Origin: Desulfomarina profundi
GTDB taxonomy: Bacteria > Desulfobacterota > Desulfobulbia > Desulfobulbales > Desulfocapsaceae
Assembly (NCBI RefSeq): GCF_019703855.1
Contig: NZ_AP024086.1
Span: 3,120,501 to 3,184,500, forward strand
Direction of reading: 5' to 3'
DNA: 64,000 nucleotides
The translations under genes were made by a program, and so were the position numbers. Under the pieces are notes generated by a model. The model worked only from the letters and a program-made list of their open reading frames with translations. It was not told the origin of the DNA and made no database searches. Below, piece by piece: positions 51,941-61,583 of this stretch; position 1 is the stretch's first letter, and every line of letters starts with the position of its first letter.

Positions 51941-53491
51941 ATGGCTGGGCCAGAAAGCTCCGTCCAACAAAACAGAATTACCTTGCAAACACTGATAAAA
52001 AAAATCCTCACATCCCGTGTTTATGAAGCCGCAGTGGAAACACCCCTGGAAGAGGCAACCACTTTATCTTTTACCACCGGCAATCGGATTCTTTTAAAAC
52101 GGGAAGATAAACAGCCGGTTTTCTCCTTTAAAATCCGCGGAGCCTATAACCGGATAGCCCATCTTACTCCTGCTGAACGAAAAAAGGGTGTCATCACCGC
52201 TTCCGCGGGAAACCACGCCCAAGGGGTGGCCTTTGGTGCCAGAAAACTCGGTATTCGAGCTCTCATTGTAATGCCCGAAACGACTCCCCGGATAAAAGTG
52301 GATGCAGTTCGAAGTTTTGGTGCCGAAGTTGTTCTCCACGGAAATAATTACTCTGAAGCGGCCGATTACATGGCGGCCCTTATGGCGCAGAAGGGAATGA
52401 TTTTTATTCATCCTTTCAATGATGAACTTGTCATCGCCGGGCAGGGAACCATCGGCAATGAAATACTTCGTCAAAATCCGGGTCGACTCGACGCTGTTTT
52501 CGTCCCGATTGGCGGAGGAGGACTGATCAGTGGAATTGGCGCCTATATCAAGAACCTGCGACCGGAAATAGAATTGATTGGAGTGGAACCCATTGACAGC
52601 GACGCCATGTTTCGCTCGCTTTCAAAGGGGAGAAAAACCGCTCTTGACAATGTCGGCATTTTTGCCGATGGTGTTGCGGTTCGGGAAGTGGGAGATCTTA
52701 CTTATGAACTCTGTCGGCAATACGTGGACAGAATAATCAGGGTCAGCACGGATGAACTCTGCAGCGGCATCAAAGCCGTTTACCAGGCAACACGCTCAAT
52801 TGTCGAGCCTGCCGGAGCACTGGGGCTTACCGGTCTTCTGAAATATATCGGCGAAACCGGCTGCAGCGAAAAAACTCTTCTTGCCATTAATTCCGGTGCC
52901 AATATGAACTTTGAAAGACTGCGCTACGTGGCGGAACGCACTCTTGTCGGAGAAAAACAGGAAGCCCTTTTTGCCGTCACCATCCCTGAAAAACCGGGCA
53001 GCCTCAAGGCCTTCTGCCGTGATATAATTGCCAGCCGCAATATAACCGAGTTCAACTACCGCCTCTCATCGAGAAAACAGGCCCATATTTTTGTTGGTAT
53101 TTCCATACAGGAGGAAGAAGAACGGACAGCTTTTGCGAACCAGCTCGACGGGGCCGGTTACAAGAATCTTGATCTGACCGACAATGACCTCGCCAAGACT
53201 CACATCCGTTACATGGTGGGCGGGCACAGTGATATCGTGGAAAATGAAAGACTGTTCAGATTCTGGTTCCCGGAAACGCCCGGAGCATTGACCCGCTTTC
53301 TGGAAACAACAAGGGGACATCACAATATTTCCCTCTTCCACTACAGGGCCCAGGGTGGCGACTTCGGCAGGGTATTGATCGGACTTGAATGTCCCGATGG
53401 TTCAGGTGACGGGCTGAACAGACGACTGGATACACTGGGCTATCGCTACCAGGAAGAAACAGACAACAGGGCGTACCGGCTGTTTCTGTAA
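51941..53491 (+). CDS. ilvA: Threonine ammonia-lyase, biosynthetic
   Basis: The PLP enzyme deaminates threonine to 2-oxobutanoate, the entry to isoleucine. The PLP lysine is in PVFSFKIRGAYNR, then SAGNHAQGVAFGAR, and the phosphate loop IGGGGLISGIG. Two C-terminal ACT-like regulatory domains (EKPGSLKAFCRDI and ETPGALTRFLETT) and the 516 residues mark the isoleucine-inhibited biosynthetic form. It fits with ilvD elsewhere in the window. The start has no strong ribosome site, so a downstream start is possible. Confidence 0.96.
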   Translation: MAGPESSVQQNRITLQTLIKKILTSRVYEAAVETPLEEATTLSFTTGNRILLKREDKQPVFSFKIRGAYNRIAHLTPAERKKGVITASAGNHAQGVAFGARKLGIRALIVMPETTPRIKVDAVRSFGAEVVLHGNNYSEAADYMAALMAQKGMIFIHPFNDELVIAGQGTIGNEILRQNPGRLDAVFVPIGGGGLISGIGAYIKNLRPEIELIGVEPIDSDAMFRSLSKGRKTALDNVGIFADGVAVREVGDLTYELCRQYVDRIIRVSTDELCSGIKAVYQATRSIVEPAGALGLTGLLKYIGETGCSEKTLLAINSGANMNFERLRYVAERTLVGEKQEALFAVTIPEKPGSLKAFCRDIIASRNITEFNYRLSSRKQAHIFVGISIQEEEERTAFANQLDGAGYKNLDLTDNDLAKTHIRYMVGGHSDIVENERLFRFWFPETPGALTRFLETTRGHHNISLFHYRAQGGDFGRVLIGLECPDGSGDGLNRRLDTLGYRYQEETDNRAYRLFL

Positions 53492-53502
53492 TGATCACGA
53501 AT

Positions 53503-54498
53503 TCAAGGTTTTAAAAACCACGGTTCAAGATTACCGGTAAGAATTTCCGCACCACCGCCGGTTACCAGAATGGTATGCTCAAACTGGGCACTGAGTTCAA
53601 GATCGGCAGTGACTGCTGTCCAGTTATCGGCCCACATCCTGCAATTTGGACTTCCCCTGTTGATCATCGGCTCAATGGTAAACGTCATTCCCTCCACCAT
53701 GATCTCATCGTTGGTTTCATCATAGAAATGGGCCACGTACGGGGCCATATGAAAGGTCTTGCCAATACCATGGCCGGTAAACTCCCGGACAACACTGTAA
53801 CCGTGCCGAACCGCGTGTTTTTCAATAACCCTGCCGATTTCATTCAGGGGTCTGCCCGGACAGACTGCTTCAATACCTTTGACCAGGCATTCCCAGGTCA
53901 CTTTTACCAGATCTGCGGCATCTTTACTCACTTCTCCCACGAAAACCGTTTCAGAACAGTCCCCATGCATTCCATCGAGATAGACTGTCACATCACAGTT
54001 GACAATATCTCCTTTCTGCAGTTCCCGGCTGTCGGGAATACCATGCACCACAACCTCATTGACTGAAGTGCAGAGTGACTTTGGAAACCCCATGTAATTG
54101 AGAGGGCTGGGATACGCCCCTCTGGCAATGGCTTCCATATGGGCAATCTCATCAAGAGCGTCAGTCGTGATACCGGGCCTTACCGCAGCCAGAACCACAT
54201 CAAGCACCTCCCTTGCAGCTCTACCCGCCCGACGCATTTTGGCTATTTCCTCTTCCGTCTCTTTTTTACAAAAACGTCTCTGGCCCTCCGGGATACCGCT
54301 GATGGCATATTCAGGAAATAAAATGTTTTCCGGGACACTGCGCCTGGGGCTGACCGTTCCCGCAAAAACCGTGGCTCGGCTTATCTTTCTCTGTCCCGGA
54401 GGACTGGTGATGCCGTCCTGGTCCGAACGCAAATGACATTTCTTGTATTTTCTGCCGCTGTTGCACCAGCACGGTTCGTTTCTCTTTGGAACGCCCAT
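53503..54498 (-). CDS. map: Type I methionine aminopeptidase with N-terminal SEC-C zinc motif
   Basis: The 331-residue enzyme removes the initiator methionine. The N-terminus carries a SEC-C motif (PCWCNSGRKYKKCH), then a linker of about 50 residues. The catalytic domain has the metal ligands in NCDVTVYLDGMHGDCSE, HGIGKTFHMAP, MTFTIEPMIN and near the C-terminus SAQFEHTILV. SEC-C probably docks the enzyme at the ribosome. The ATG at 54498 is chosen; one at 54510 is equally possible. It is convergent with ilvA, 11 bases apart. Confidence 0.94.
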   Translation of the reverse strand: MGVPKRNEPCWCNSGRKYKKCHLRSDQDGITSPPGQRKISRATVFAGTVSPRRSVPENILFPEYAISGIPEGQRRFCKKETEEEIAKMRRAGRAAREVLDVVLAAVRPGITTDALDEIAHMEAIARGAYPSPLNYMGFPKSLCTSVNEVVVHGIPDSRELQKGDIVNCDVTVYLDGMHGDCSETVFVGEVSKDAADLVKVTWECLVKGIEAVCPGRPLNEIGRVIEKHAVRHGYSVVREFTGHGIGKTFHMAPYVAHFYDETNDEIMVEGMTFTIEPMINRGSPNCRMWADNWTAVTADLELSAQFEHTILVTGGGAEILTGNLEPWFLKP

Positions 54499-54539
54499 AA
54501 CCACTCTCATCCAATAACTGACTACGAGGTTTTTAACAA

Positions 54540-54551
54540 GTGCCTGTCCAT
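54540..54551. repeat. Solo end of the ISNCY-type element
   Basis: GTGCCTGTCCAT is identical to the 12-bp terminal repeat of the element at 47745-49435. No partner end or transposase lies near. It may be a scar of a former insertion between map and the next gene. Confidence 0.4.
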
Positions 54552-54728
54552 ATTGCTGGATAGACGCTAACCACCTGTTTTCATGAGTTTAAGATTTATA
54601 AGCAAGCAAATATTCTGTTCTTTGGTTGCCGAGAATTCACTTCGTTTTATAGTGCTGAAAAGGTATAGTGAATATCTATGCGAAAATAATAATTACGCAA
54701 CCTTCTGGTTCCCGAAATACAGCAAATA

Positions 54729-57185
54729 ATGAAACACCCCACACTGTTCTTATATCTTCTTATTATACCGTTCCTTCTATCCCTCACAACTGCCAGGACA
54801 GCTATCTGCTCCATTGAAGATACACCATACAATAAAGCTGTGGCAATGTACAAAACAGCCGTGGGCGAAAAAACAGTGGTAAAAAAAGACATTGAACAGA
54901 AAATCCGCAATCTCTCCTACACCAACCTGGTTATTTTCCGAACGTTCTGCACCCTGCCATCCGCCGGAAAAAAGGACCTGGACAACACGCTTTTCCGGTT
55001 GCAGACCGAAAATATCTCCTTTGCCACTACCAGTCTTTTAGCCTCCTTTACAAGACAACCCGGTGCAGACATGAATCTGACCTGGAGATTTTTACAGAAA
55101 ATCAAAAATCACTATTTTGTCACCAACCGGGCCCTGGCAAGCCTTCTTAAAATAAAAGTGACAGATGCAGGGCTTCTCTTTCCCCTCACTGACCGGATTC
55201 TCGAACTTGATGAGGCCGCCCAATGGGCGGCGGACGCCTTTCTGCAGCTGCCCGGTGTTTCCCAGGGCATGCTGACCACAACCATCTCCCTGCTCAATTC
55301 TCTTACCGACAGCCAGAAACGCACAGCTGAACAACTCTGTAGAATTCCGGGAATGGACCCGGCCACAGCCCGCAAAGGGTTAGAGAAAATAAGTTTGCTT
55401 TCCTTTACTGCAAGCTGGAACAGCAGGGCCGTATTCAAGACGCCGGGCTTGACACCACAGGCCGCTCTGGCATGGCTGACGGATTATTTTATCCTACCGG
55501 CAGATACCAGAGAACTCCGTTTCAACTCCTTTTCCGAAGCAAAAAAATCGTTACTGCTCCGGGCATACTCCAACAGCTCGGAAAAAATCATCTGGCGAAT
55601 AAACAACCTGCATGGCATTACAGACAATTTCGGTCAGGAAATCGGCATAGGCAGATTAAGCCGAACATCCCCCCGCAAATTACGGGACCTCTTCGATTCA
55701 CTGCACAACCGGGCCCGTATTGCATACCAGAAAAGCTTCAACCGAGCCCTGATAGAAGGGAAAAAAAAAGAGGCTGTGGCTGTTCTGGCCATGGCAACAA
55801 AACGGGCCCGCAGGGAAACTGCCAGGGAGCTGACCGCCGCGAATCTCTATATAATACTGGCCTATGGAAGTGATTTTTATGACTCTTCCTTCAGGGATAT
55901 TGTTGTTCCGGTCCTGAAAAAACGCATAGAAAACGAATTTGATAATGACCTGCTCACCTTCCTGCTTCAAATCGATCCGGACAACAGCCACACATCAAAT
56001 TTTATCACAAATCTTGCCCAGAAAGGCAAACTGGTCCCTTTCTTTCCCAGGTCAACCGATAAACAGAAGAAAATTATTGATCTCATTGCCGACTCCGCCT
56101 TTCAGGATGCGGACAGTCTGATTCTCTTTGCGGCCACCTTTCCCCGACTCCTGCAGACAATTGAACAGGCTGCCCGTTCCCGCCTGGTGGACGGGATGCT
56201 GGCAAAAATATCGAAGAACAGGACACTCCTCTCCTCCCAGCTCCAGATGATACTCCAGCATTACCACCGGCACAACAAACGTCTGCTGTCCGAAAAAACC
56301 CGTAACAGAATCTCTGCCATGCTGCAAGAACGGGGAGAAATTGACCCGGTACCCTTTACACGCACGCCCTTTCAGGAATGGTTGAATGATCACAGACTGG
56401 AAAGCCTTTCTGTATTCCAACGTGACGATGACGGCAGGAGCTCATTTCTCACCTACTGCCAACTCCTCCTGAAAAAAGGCTACAGGCCGGGAATTGATAA
56501 AAGGTACAACCTGGATCAGCTCTCCGAAAAAACAAGCACGAATCTGAACAGAATTCTTGGCATCGCGAAAAAGAAACCCGGCACAGTTCTCAATCAGCTC
56601 TTTCATCTTGCCCTGAAAAATCCTATAGTACTTTCCTGGCACAAGACCCTGGCGGGAACTGAAATCTGCCACGATGTCTTTTTTTACCAGGGTAAACTCC
56701 TGCAGCGAAAAGTTTTGAAACAATTTCTGGAAAACCTCTCGGAGATGTTTGTCCAGAGAGGTCACAGCTACTGGCGGTATGAACAGCTTTTCGAACCCTT
56801 TGAAACTCTCTTGAAAAGAGGGGCCATCACCAAAGACACACTGCTGACCAAAAAACGGTTCCTCAGTATCGGATCCTGCGGGGGAATCAGGATTTACAGA
56901 AAACTCAATGATCTTTTTTACAATGAAGTGGATATACTGGCAACTGTAGGGACGGGAAAGGCGGCCATCAATAATCCATATTCTCTTGCTCTTTTTGAGA
57001 CAGTGGCCCAAAACGGCCCGAAGACCAGCTGGGAGGATATCGGCCGGAAAACTGCGCCTATTTTTCAGAAGAACAGGGGAGAGGAATACCTCCAACCCGG
57101 TTCCCTGCCCGCCATCCTGCATAAAATGCTCTATCTCAGGAATCATGACACTGATAAAACGAAACGACCTGGAAAAGCAGATTAA
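54729..57185 (+). CDS. Large exported protein of unknown function (818 aa)
   Basis: A signal peptide or membrane anchor (MKHPTLFLYLLIIPFLLSLTTA) precedes a long helical protein rich in Leu, Arg and Lys with no recognised domain. Repeated helix pairs with Leu spacing suggest an alpha-solenoid or scaffold in the periplasm. It is preceded by a poor ribosome site and overlaps the start of holA by 41 bases on the same strand, so the two are expressed together. A function linking them is not evident. Base composition is like its neighbours. Confidence 0.8.
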   Translation: MKHPTLFLYLLIIPFLLSLTTARTAICSIEDTPYNKAVAMYKTAVGEKTVVKKDIEQKIRNLSYTNLVIFRTFCTLPSAGKKDLDNTLFRLQTENISFATTSLLASFTRQPGADMNLTWRFLQKIKNHYFVTNRALASLLKIKVTDAGLLFPLTDRILELDEAAQWAADAFLQLPGVSQGMLTTTISLLNSLTDSQKRTAEQLCRIPGMDPATARKGLEKISLLSFTASWNSRAVFKTPGLTPQAALAWLTDYFILPADTRELRFNSFSEAKKSLLLRAYSNSSEKIIWRINNLHGITDNFGQEIGIGRLSRTSPRKLRDLFDSLHNRARIAYQKSFNRALIEGKKKEAVAVLAMATKRARRETARELTAANLYIILAYGSDFYDSSFRDIVVPVLKKRIENEFDNDLLTFLLQIDPDNSHTSNFITNLAQKGKLVPFFPRSTDKQKKIIDLIADSAFQDADSLILFAATFPRLLQTIEQAARSRLVDGMLAKISKNRTLLSSQLQMILQHYHRHNKRLLSEKTRNRISAMLQERGEIDPVPFTRTPFQEWLNDHRLESLSVFQRDDDGRSSFLTYCQLLLKKGYRPGIDKRYNLDQLSEKTSTNLNRILGIAKKKPGTVLNQLFHLALKNPIVLSWHKTLAGTEICHDVFFYQGKLLQRKVLKQFLENLSEMFVQRGHSYWRYEQLFEPFETLLKRGAITKDTLLTKKRFLSIGSCGGIRIYRKLNDLFYNEVDILATVGTGKAAINNPYSLALFETVAQNGPKTSWEDIGRKTAPIFQKNRGEEYLQPGSLPAILHKMLYLRNHDTDKTKRPGKAD

Positions 57186-58509
57186 AACCGGCAGTATTGA
57201 CCTGAACAACCAGGCCTATCTGTTTTTCGGAGAACGATATCTCTGTAAAAAATCGGCGGACAGGCTGCAGGAAATACTTCTGGAAAAATATAATGGAACT
57301 GTGCATTCCGTGGATGGTGAACAGGAAGATTTCGGCCAGACTCTTGGGCGTCTGCTCAGCTTCAGTCTCCTACCTGGACTCCAGATTTACCGGGTTTCTG
57401 ACTCCACCATTTTTCATACGAAAAATATCCTGCCCTCCCTCTGGGAAAAAGCAATGCAGGCAAACAAAGCAGGAAAAAGCAACCTGGCCGCAAAGCACCT
57501 CAGAGCCTTTGCTGGAGCCGCCGGTCTCGATTCGGGCTCCTCCGAACCTCTTGGTGACACCGGTACAGGCGCATGGAAAAAGCTTTTCGGTTTTGCAAAA
57601 CCGGCAGATTCCGTAAAATGGGCAGACGAACTGCTGGCTGGCCTCCCCTCTGATGCAAAAAAAACTCATTCAGCAAACCTTGTGGATCAGTGTATTGCAG
57701 CCCTGGAAAAAGGACTACCGAAAGGAAACATACTTGTCCTCACCGCCGAAACAGTGGATAAACGCCAGCGTCTTTTCACCTGGCTGAAAAAAAATTGTAT
57801 TGTTGTTGACTGTTCCGTTGCCGCCGGAGCAGGGGCTGCCGCCCAGAAAGAACAGAAGGAAGTTCTGCGGGAAATGATGCTCAGGACACTTGCCGATTTT
57901 AACAAGAAAATTGAACCCAGGGCCCTGGAACTCTTTTTTGAACGGGTTGGTTTCCATCCTGTGGCGGTGGTTATGGAGACGGAAAAACTGGCACTTTTCG
58001 CTGGAGACCGTGAGTTGATCAGCTGCAGCGACCTGGAAGAAATGGTCAGTCCCTGTCGGGAAAACGCCCTTTTTGAGCTGACCGATGCCTTTAACAAACG
58101 ACAGACTGCACGGGTCATGCTGGTCCTGAACCGCCTGCAGGAACAGGGAATTCACGGCCTGGCAATCCTGGCTACCATGCGTAATTTTTTTAAGAAACTG
58201 TTGATATTCAGATATCTGCAACTCCAGGGTCATCCCTCCTGGCGGGCCAATATGAACGCCAGTGAATTCCAGAATTCCTACCTGCCCCAACTGCGGAGCA
58301 CGGAAAAATGGAAGGACCAGCTCAAAGGACATCCCTATGCTCTTTTCATGAGTTTTTCCAGTGCGGCCAGGTATAGCTTGGAAGGGCTGAAACATCGCAT
58401 GGAACTTCTCCTGGAAGCGGAATACCAACTGAAGGGTTCCCCATTGCCGACCCGTCTGATTCTGGAAGAACTCTTTCTCTCAATGTTGAAAAAACAAAAT
58501 GATCATTGA
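57145..58509 (+). CDS. holA: DNA polymerase III delta subunit (clamp loader)
   Basis: The 454-residue protein resembles the clamp-loader delta subunit. An N-terminal AAA-like part (NQAYLFFGERYLCKKSADRL, LLPGLQIYRVSD) is followed by a helical region (NILVLTAETVDKRQRLFTWL, ENALFELTDAFNKRQTARVM) and a collar domain. A stretch of about 70 residues around 95-170 (AGKSNLAAKHLRAFAGAAGL) looks like an insert relative to the usual 340 residues. The ATG at 57145, after CAGGAATC, is chosen; it lies within the end of the preceding gene. Confidence 0.85.
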   Translation: MTLIKRNDLEKQIKTGSIDLNNQAYLFFGERYLCKKSADRLQEILLEKYNGTVHSVDGEQEDFGQTLGRLLSFSLLPGLQIYRVSDSTIFHTKNILPSLWEKAMQANKAGKSNLAAKHLRAFAGAAGLDSGSSEPLGDTGTGAWKKLFGFAKPADSVKWADELLAGLPSDAKKTHSANLVDQCIAALEKGLPKGNILVLTAETVDKRQRLFTWLKKNCIVVDCSVAAGAGAAAQKEQKEVLREMMLRTLADFNKKIEPRALELFFERVGFHPVAVVMETEKLALFAGDRELISCSDLEEMVSPCRENALFELTDAFNKRQTARVMLVLNRLQEQGIHGLAILATMRNFFKKLLIFRYLQLQGHPSWRANMNASEFQNSYLPQLRSTEKWKDQLKGHPYALFMSFSSAARYSLEGLKHRMELLLEAEYQLKGSPLPTRLILEELFLSMLKKQNDH

Positions 58510-58527
58510 TGATCCCGTAATAATCGC

Positions 58528-58576
58528 TCAAAACTTTGAAGCTAACGCCGCCTGAGCTCATGAGAAATGCGGACTG
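58528..58576 (+). repeat. Interspersed structured repeat, family 1, copy B
   Basis: It shares the core ACGCCGCCTGAGCT and flanking AAACTTTRAAGCT with 10054-10102. A following stem GGACT/AGTCC and the longer TGC/GCA pairing make a compact fold. It lies 180 bases before clpS. Confidence 0.55.
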
Positions 58577-58755
58577 AGTTTTTACGAGTCCATCTTGATG
58601 GAGCATATATTACCACTTCACCCCATTGAAATTCATTTTTTGAGTGTTATTTTTTTATCGGTCAACCTGAATCCCGCAATTCACAGGTACGGCTGAAACA
58701 GACAAAACCGCAACAGACTCAAAGATTCACCTCAACAACTTAACATCAACGAAAA

Positions 58756-59070
58756 ATGGCAGAGAACAGTTACGATCATCAGGGCTCGGTGGCAACTGAA
58801 GAGATTCTGGAGATAAAGGAACCACGCCTCTACAAGGTGCTTCTTCACAATGACGATTACACAACCATGGAATTCGTTATCTCCATCCTGGAAACAGTTT
58901 TTCATAAATCAACCCCTGACGCCACCAGAATAATGCTTAATGTTCATAACGAAGGCGTTGGAGTAGCGGGGATTTACACCAGAGAAATCAGCGAAACAAA
59001 GATTGCCGTTGTCCATGAACTGGCTAAAAAGAATGAATTTCCCCTTCGTTGTTCCATGGAAATGATATAG
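58756..59070 (+). CDS. clpS: ATP-dependent Clp protease adaptor
   Basis: The 104-residue adaptor delivers N-degron substrates to ClpA. A flexible N-terminus leads to the core YKVLLHNDDYTTMEFVISIL, with the substrate-pocket Asn-Asp, and HNEGVGVAGIYTREISETKI. It lies 155 bases upstream of clpA on the same strand. The ribosome site is weak. Confidence 0.96.
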   Translation: MAENSYDHQGSVATEEILEIKEPRLYKVLLHNDDYTTMEFVISILETVFHKSTPDATRIMLNVHNEGVGVAGIYTREISETKIAVVHELAKKNEFPLRCSMEMI

Positions 59071-59183
59071 CCTGAATCCTGCACCACGAAAGGTAAAAAT
59101 ATGTTATCTGATATAATTTCAAAGTGTTACCCCAACACACATCACTTCCCCACCAAACTTGCCAATTGCGGATTTTAGGTATA
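59071..59183. repeat. Palindromic repeat, family 2, copy 2 (with longer middle)
   Basis: CCTGAATCCTGCA (59071-59083) and TTGCCAATTGCGGATTTTAGGTATAA around 59159-59183 are the arms seen at 17813-17883. The middle is longer and unrelated. It fills most of the clpS-clpA gap, so it probably lies in the transcript. Confidence 0.5.
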
Positions 59184-59225
59184 AGATTATTAAAAGGGAA
59201 ATTGAATAAACACCATTGACTGACT

Positions 59226-61490
59226 ATGCTGAGCAAAACACTGGAAAAAGCCCTGATCCGGGCCATACGGGAAGCAAAAAATCACAATCACGAGTATGTC
59301 ACCGTTGAGCACATGCTCTACGGCCTGCTGCACGATGACCTTACCAGCTATATTATCACGGAATGTGGTGGGTCAACCGAAGTGCTCAAAGAACAGCTCG
59401 AGAAATTTTTTATCCGGGAAATCCCAAAATTTTCTTCAGGAACAGGTGGGGAACCTGCCCAGACAATTGCCTTTAACCGGGTACTCCAGCGCGCCGTTTC
59501 CCACGTACAGAGCTGCGGTAAACAGCAGGTGGACAGTGGTGACGTTCTCGTTTCCATCCTCTCTGAAAATGAATCCCATGCTGTCTATTTTCTGACTTCC
59601 GTCGGTATCGGCAGGGTAGCGGTGGTGAATTTCATCTCCCACGAGCTTCCTGCGGACGGGCTGCAGAAGGAACCCCTTCCCTCGCCACCCAAGGATCCCA
59701 TCGTTGAACCGGGCACCAAGGATGCCAAAATTCTTGAAGAGTTTACCATCAACCTGGCCGAATATGCGGCAGACGGCAAACTCGATCCACTCATCGGACG
59801 CAAGGAAGAACTCGACAGGATCATGCAGGTACTCTGCAGACGAAAGAAAAACAATCCCCTCCTGGTTGGAGAACCCGGAGTGGGCAAGACTGCAATGGCC
59901 GAAGGTCTGGCTCTCAGGATCCACGAGGATAAGGTGGCCCGGGCGGAAAGCAGAAAACCTGTTGTGCCCGACCTGCTCCAGGATGTGGAAATCCACCTGC
60001 TGGACATGGGCAGTCTTGTCGCCGGTACAAAGTACCGGGGGGATTTTGAAAAACGGCTCAAAGGGGTTGTTTCCGCCATTGAGAAAAAGGAGAACGCCAT
60101 TCTCTTCATCGACGAAATGCACACCATCGTTGGCGCGGGTGCGACAAGCGGCGGCTCCATGGATGCCTCCAACCTGCTTAAACCCGCCCTCCAGGCCGGT
60201 ATCCTGAGATGCATCGGTTCAACAACCTACGAAGAGTATAAAAACCAGATCGAAAAAGACCGGGCACTCTCCCGGAGATTCCAGAAGATTGATATCGAGG
60301 AACCATCCGTTCAGGACACGGGGAAAATCCTCAAAGGTCTCCAGCCCCGCTACGAAAAACACCATAATGTCAAGTATTCACAAAATGCCGTCAAGGCCAT
60401 GGCGGAACTCTCTGATCGCTACATCAATGAACGTTTTCTCCCGGATAAAGCCATTGACATAATGGACGAGGTGGGCTCCTTTTTCCGACTGGAGGGCAGA
60501 CAGGGATCTCTTGTGAAAATCGGTGATGTGGAAAAGGTTGTCTCCCGTATTGCCCGGATTCCAGCCAAGAGCAGCTCCACCTCGGAGGTCAGTGAACTGA
60601 AGGAGCTGGAAAACCGACTCAAAATGCAGGTTTTCGGCCAGGACGAGGCCATCGATGCAGTATCAAGGGCAGTAAAAAGATCCCGTGCGGGACTGGGCAA
60701 CCCGGAATCCCCTACCGGCAGTTTTATCTTTGCCGGCCCCACAGGTGTGGGCAAAACAGAGGTGGCCAAGCAACTGGCCGCAACCCTCAACATCCATTTT
60801 GAGCGCTTTGACATGAGCGAATATATGGAAAAACATGCGGTGGCAAGACTTATCGGTTCTCCGCCAGGGTACGTGGGGTTTGACCAGGGAGGACTGCTGA
60901 CAGAGGCAATCCGCAAGCACCCCCACTCCGTCCTGCTGCTGGATGAAATTGAAAAGGCCCATCCGGATGTCTTCTCCATCCTGCTCCAGATCATGGACCA
61001 CTCAACCCTGACTGACAATTCCGGCCGCAAGGCGGATTTCAGAAATGTCATTATTATCATGACCTCCAATGCGGGCGCCAGGGAACTGACAGCCAACTCC
61101 ATCGGTTTTGTCACCAGCAAAAAGGGCAAGGACCAGACGGCAATCAACAAGCTCTTTGCCCCGGAATTCCGCAACAGGCTGGATGGTATTATTTCCTTTG
61201 CAGCTCTCAATCAGGAGGCGACGGAAAAAATTGTCGACAAACTGATCAAAGAACTGGAAGCCCAGCTAGCCGAAAAACGCGTATCCATCACGCTCACCAG
61301 TGAAGCCCGCAAATACCTGGCGAAAAAGGGTTACGATCCGGATTTTGGCGCGAGACCACTGCGCCGCCTGATCCTCAGGGAAATTGGAGATACTCTCACG
61401 GAGGAAATTCTCTTTGGCGAACTGGTCAAAGGCGGTGAAGCCACCATTGGTGTACGAAAGGAAGAGCTGCTTTTCAAATATAAAAAATAA
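59226..61490 (+). CDS. clpA: Clp protease ATP-binding subunit
   Basis: The 754-residue unfoldase feeds ClpP. It has the Clp-N domain (about 1-150), then the first AAA+ module (GEPGVGKTAMAEGL, then LFIDEMHTIVGAG). The second AAA+ module has GPTGVGKTEVAKQLA and LLLDEIEKAHPDV, and the C-terminal D2-small domain has PDFGARPLRRLI. The middle domain is short, as in ClpA, unlike ClpB or ClpC. Its adaptor clpS precedes it. clpP is not in the window. Confidence 0.97.
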   Translation: MLSKTLEKALIRAIREAKNHNHEYVTVEHMLYGLLHDDLTSYIITECGGSTEVLKEQLEKFFIREIPKFSSGTGGEPAQTIAFNRVLQRAVSHVQSCGKQQVDSGDVLVSILSENESHAVYFLTSVGIGRVAVVNFISHELPADGLQKEPLPSPPKDPIVEPGTKDAKILEEFTINLAEYAADGKLDPLIGRKEELDRIMQVLCRRKKNNPLLVGEPGVGKTAMAEGLALRIHEDKVARAESRKPVVPDLLQDVEIHLLDMGSLVAGTKYRGDFEKRLKGVVSAIEKKENAILFIDEMHTIVGAGATSGGSMDASNLLKPALQAGILRCIGSTTYEEYKNQIEKDRALSRRFQKIDIEEPSVQDTGKILKGLQPRYEKHHNVKYSQNAVKAMAELSDRYINERFLPDKAIDIMDEVGSFFRLEGRQGSLVKIGDVEKVVSRIARIPAKSSSTSEVSELKELENRLKMQVFGQDEAIDAVSRAVKRSRAGLGNPESPTGSFIFAGPTGVGKTEVAKQLAATLNIHFERFDMSEYMEKHAVARLIGSPPGYVGFDQGGLLTEAIRKHPHSVLLLDEIEKAHPDVFSILLQIMDHSTLTDNSGRKADFRNVIIIMTSNAGARELTANSIGFVTSKKGKDQTAINKLFAPEFRNRLDGIISFAALNQEATEKIVDKLIKELEAQLAEKRVSITLTSEARKYLAKKGYDPDFGARPLRRLILREIGDTLTEEILFGELVKGGEATIGVRKEELLFKYKK

Positions 61491-61523
61491 AAAATAAACC
61501 CTGAGCCGAATTTTGCCAAACGG

Positions 61524-61560
61524 AGAAACCCGGGCCGATATAAATCGACCCGGGTTTCTT
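61524..61560. terminator. Terminator downstream of clpA
   Basis: AGAAACCCGGG (61524-61534) pairs with CCCGGGTTTCTT (61549-61560) around a 14-base loop. It lies between convergent genes and can serve both, though the T tail is short. Confidence 0.8.
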
Positions 61561-61583
61561 TGCTCTCAGGTATACCCAGCCAT

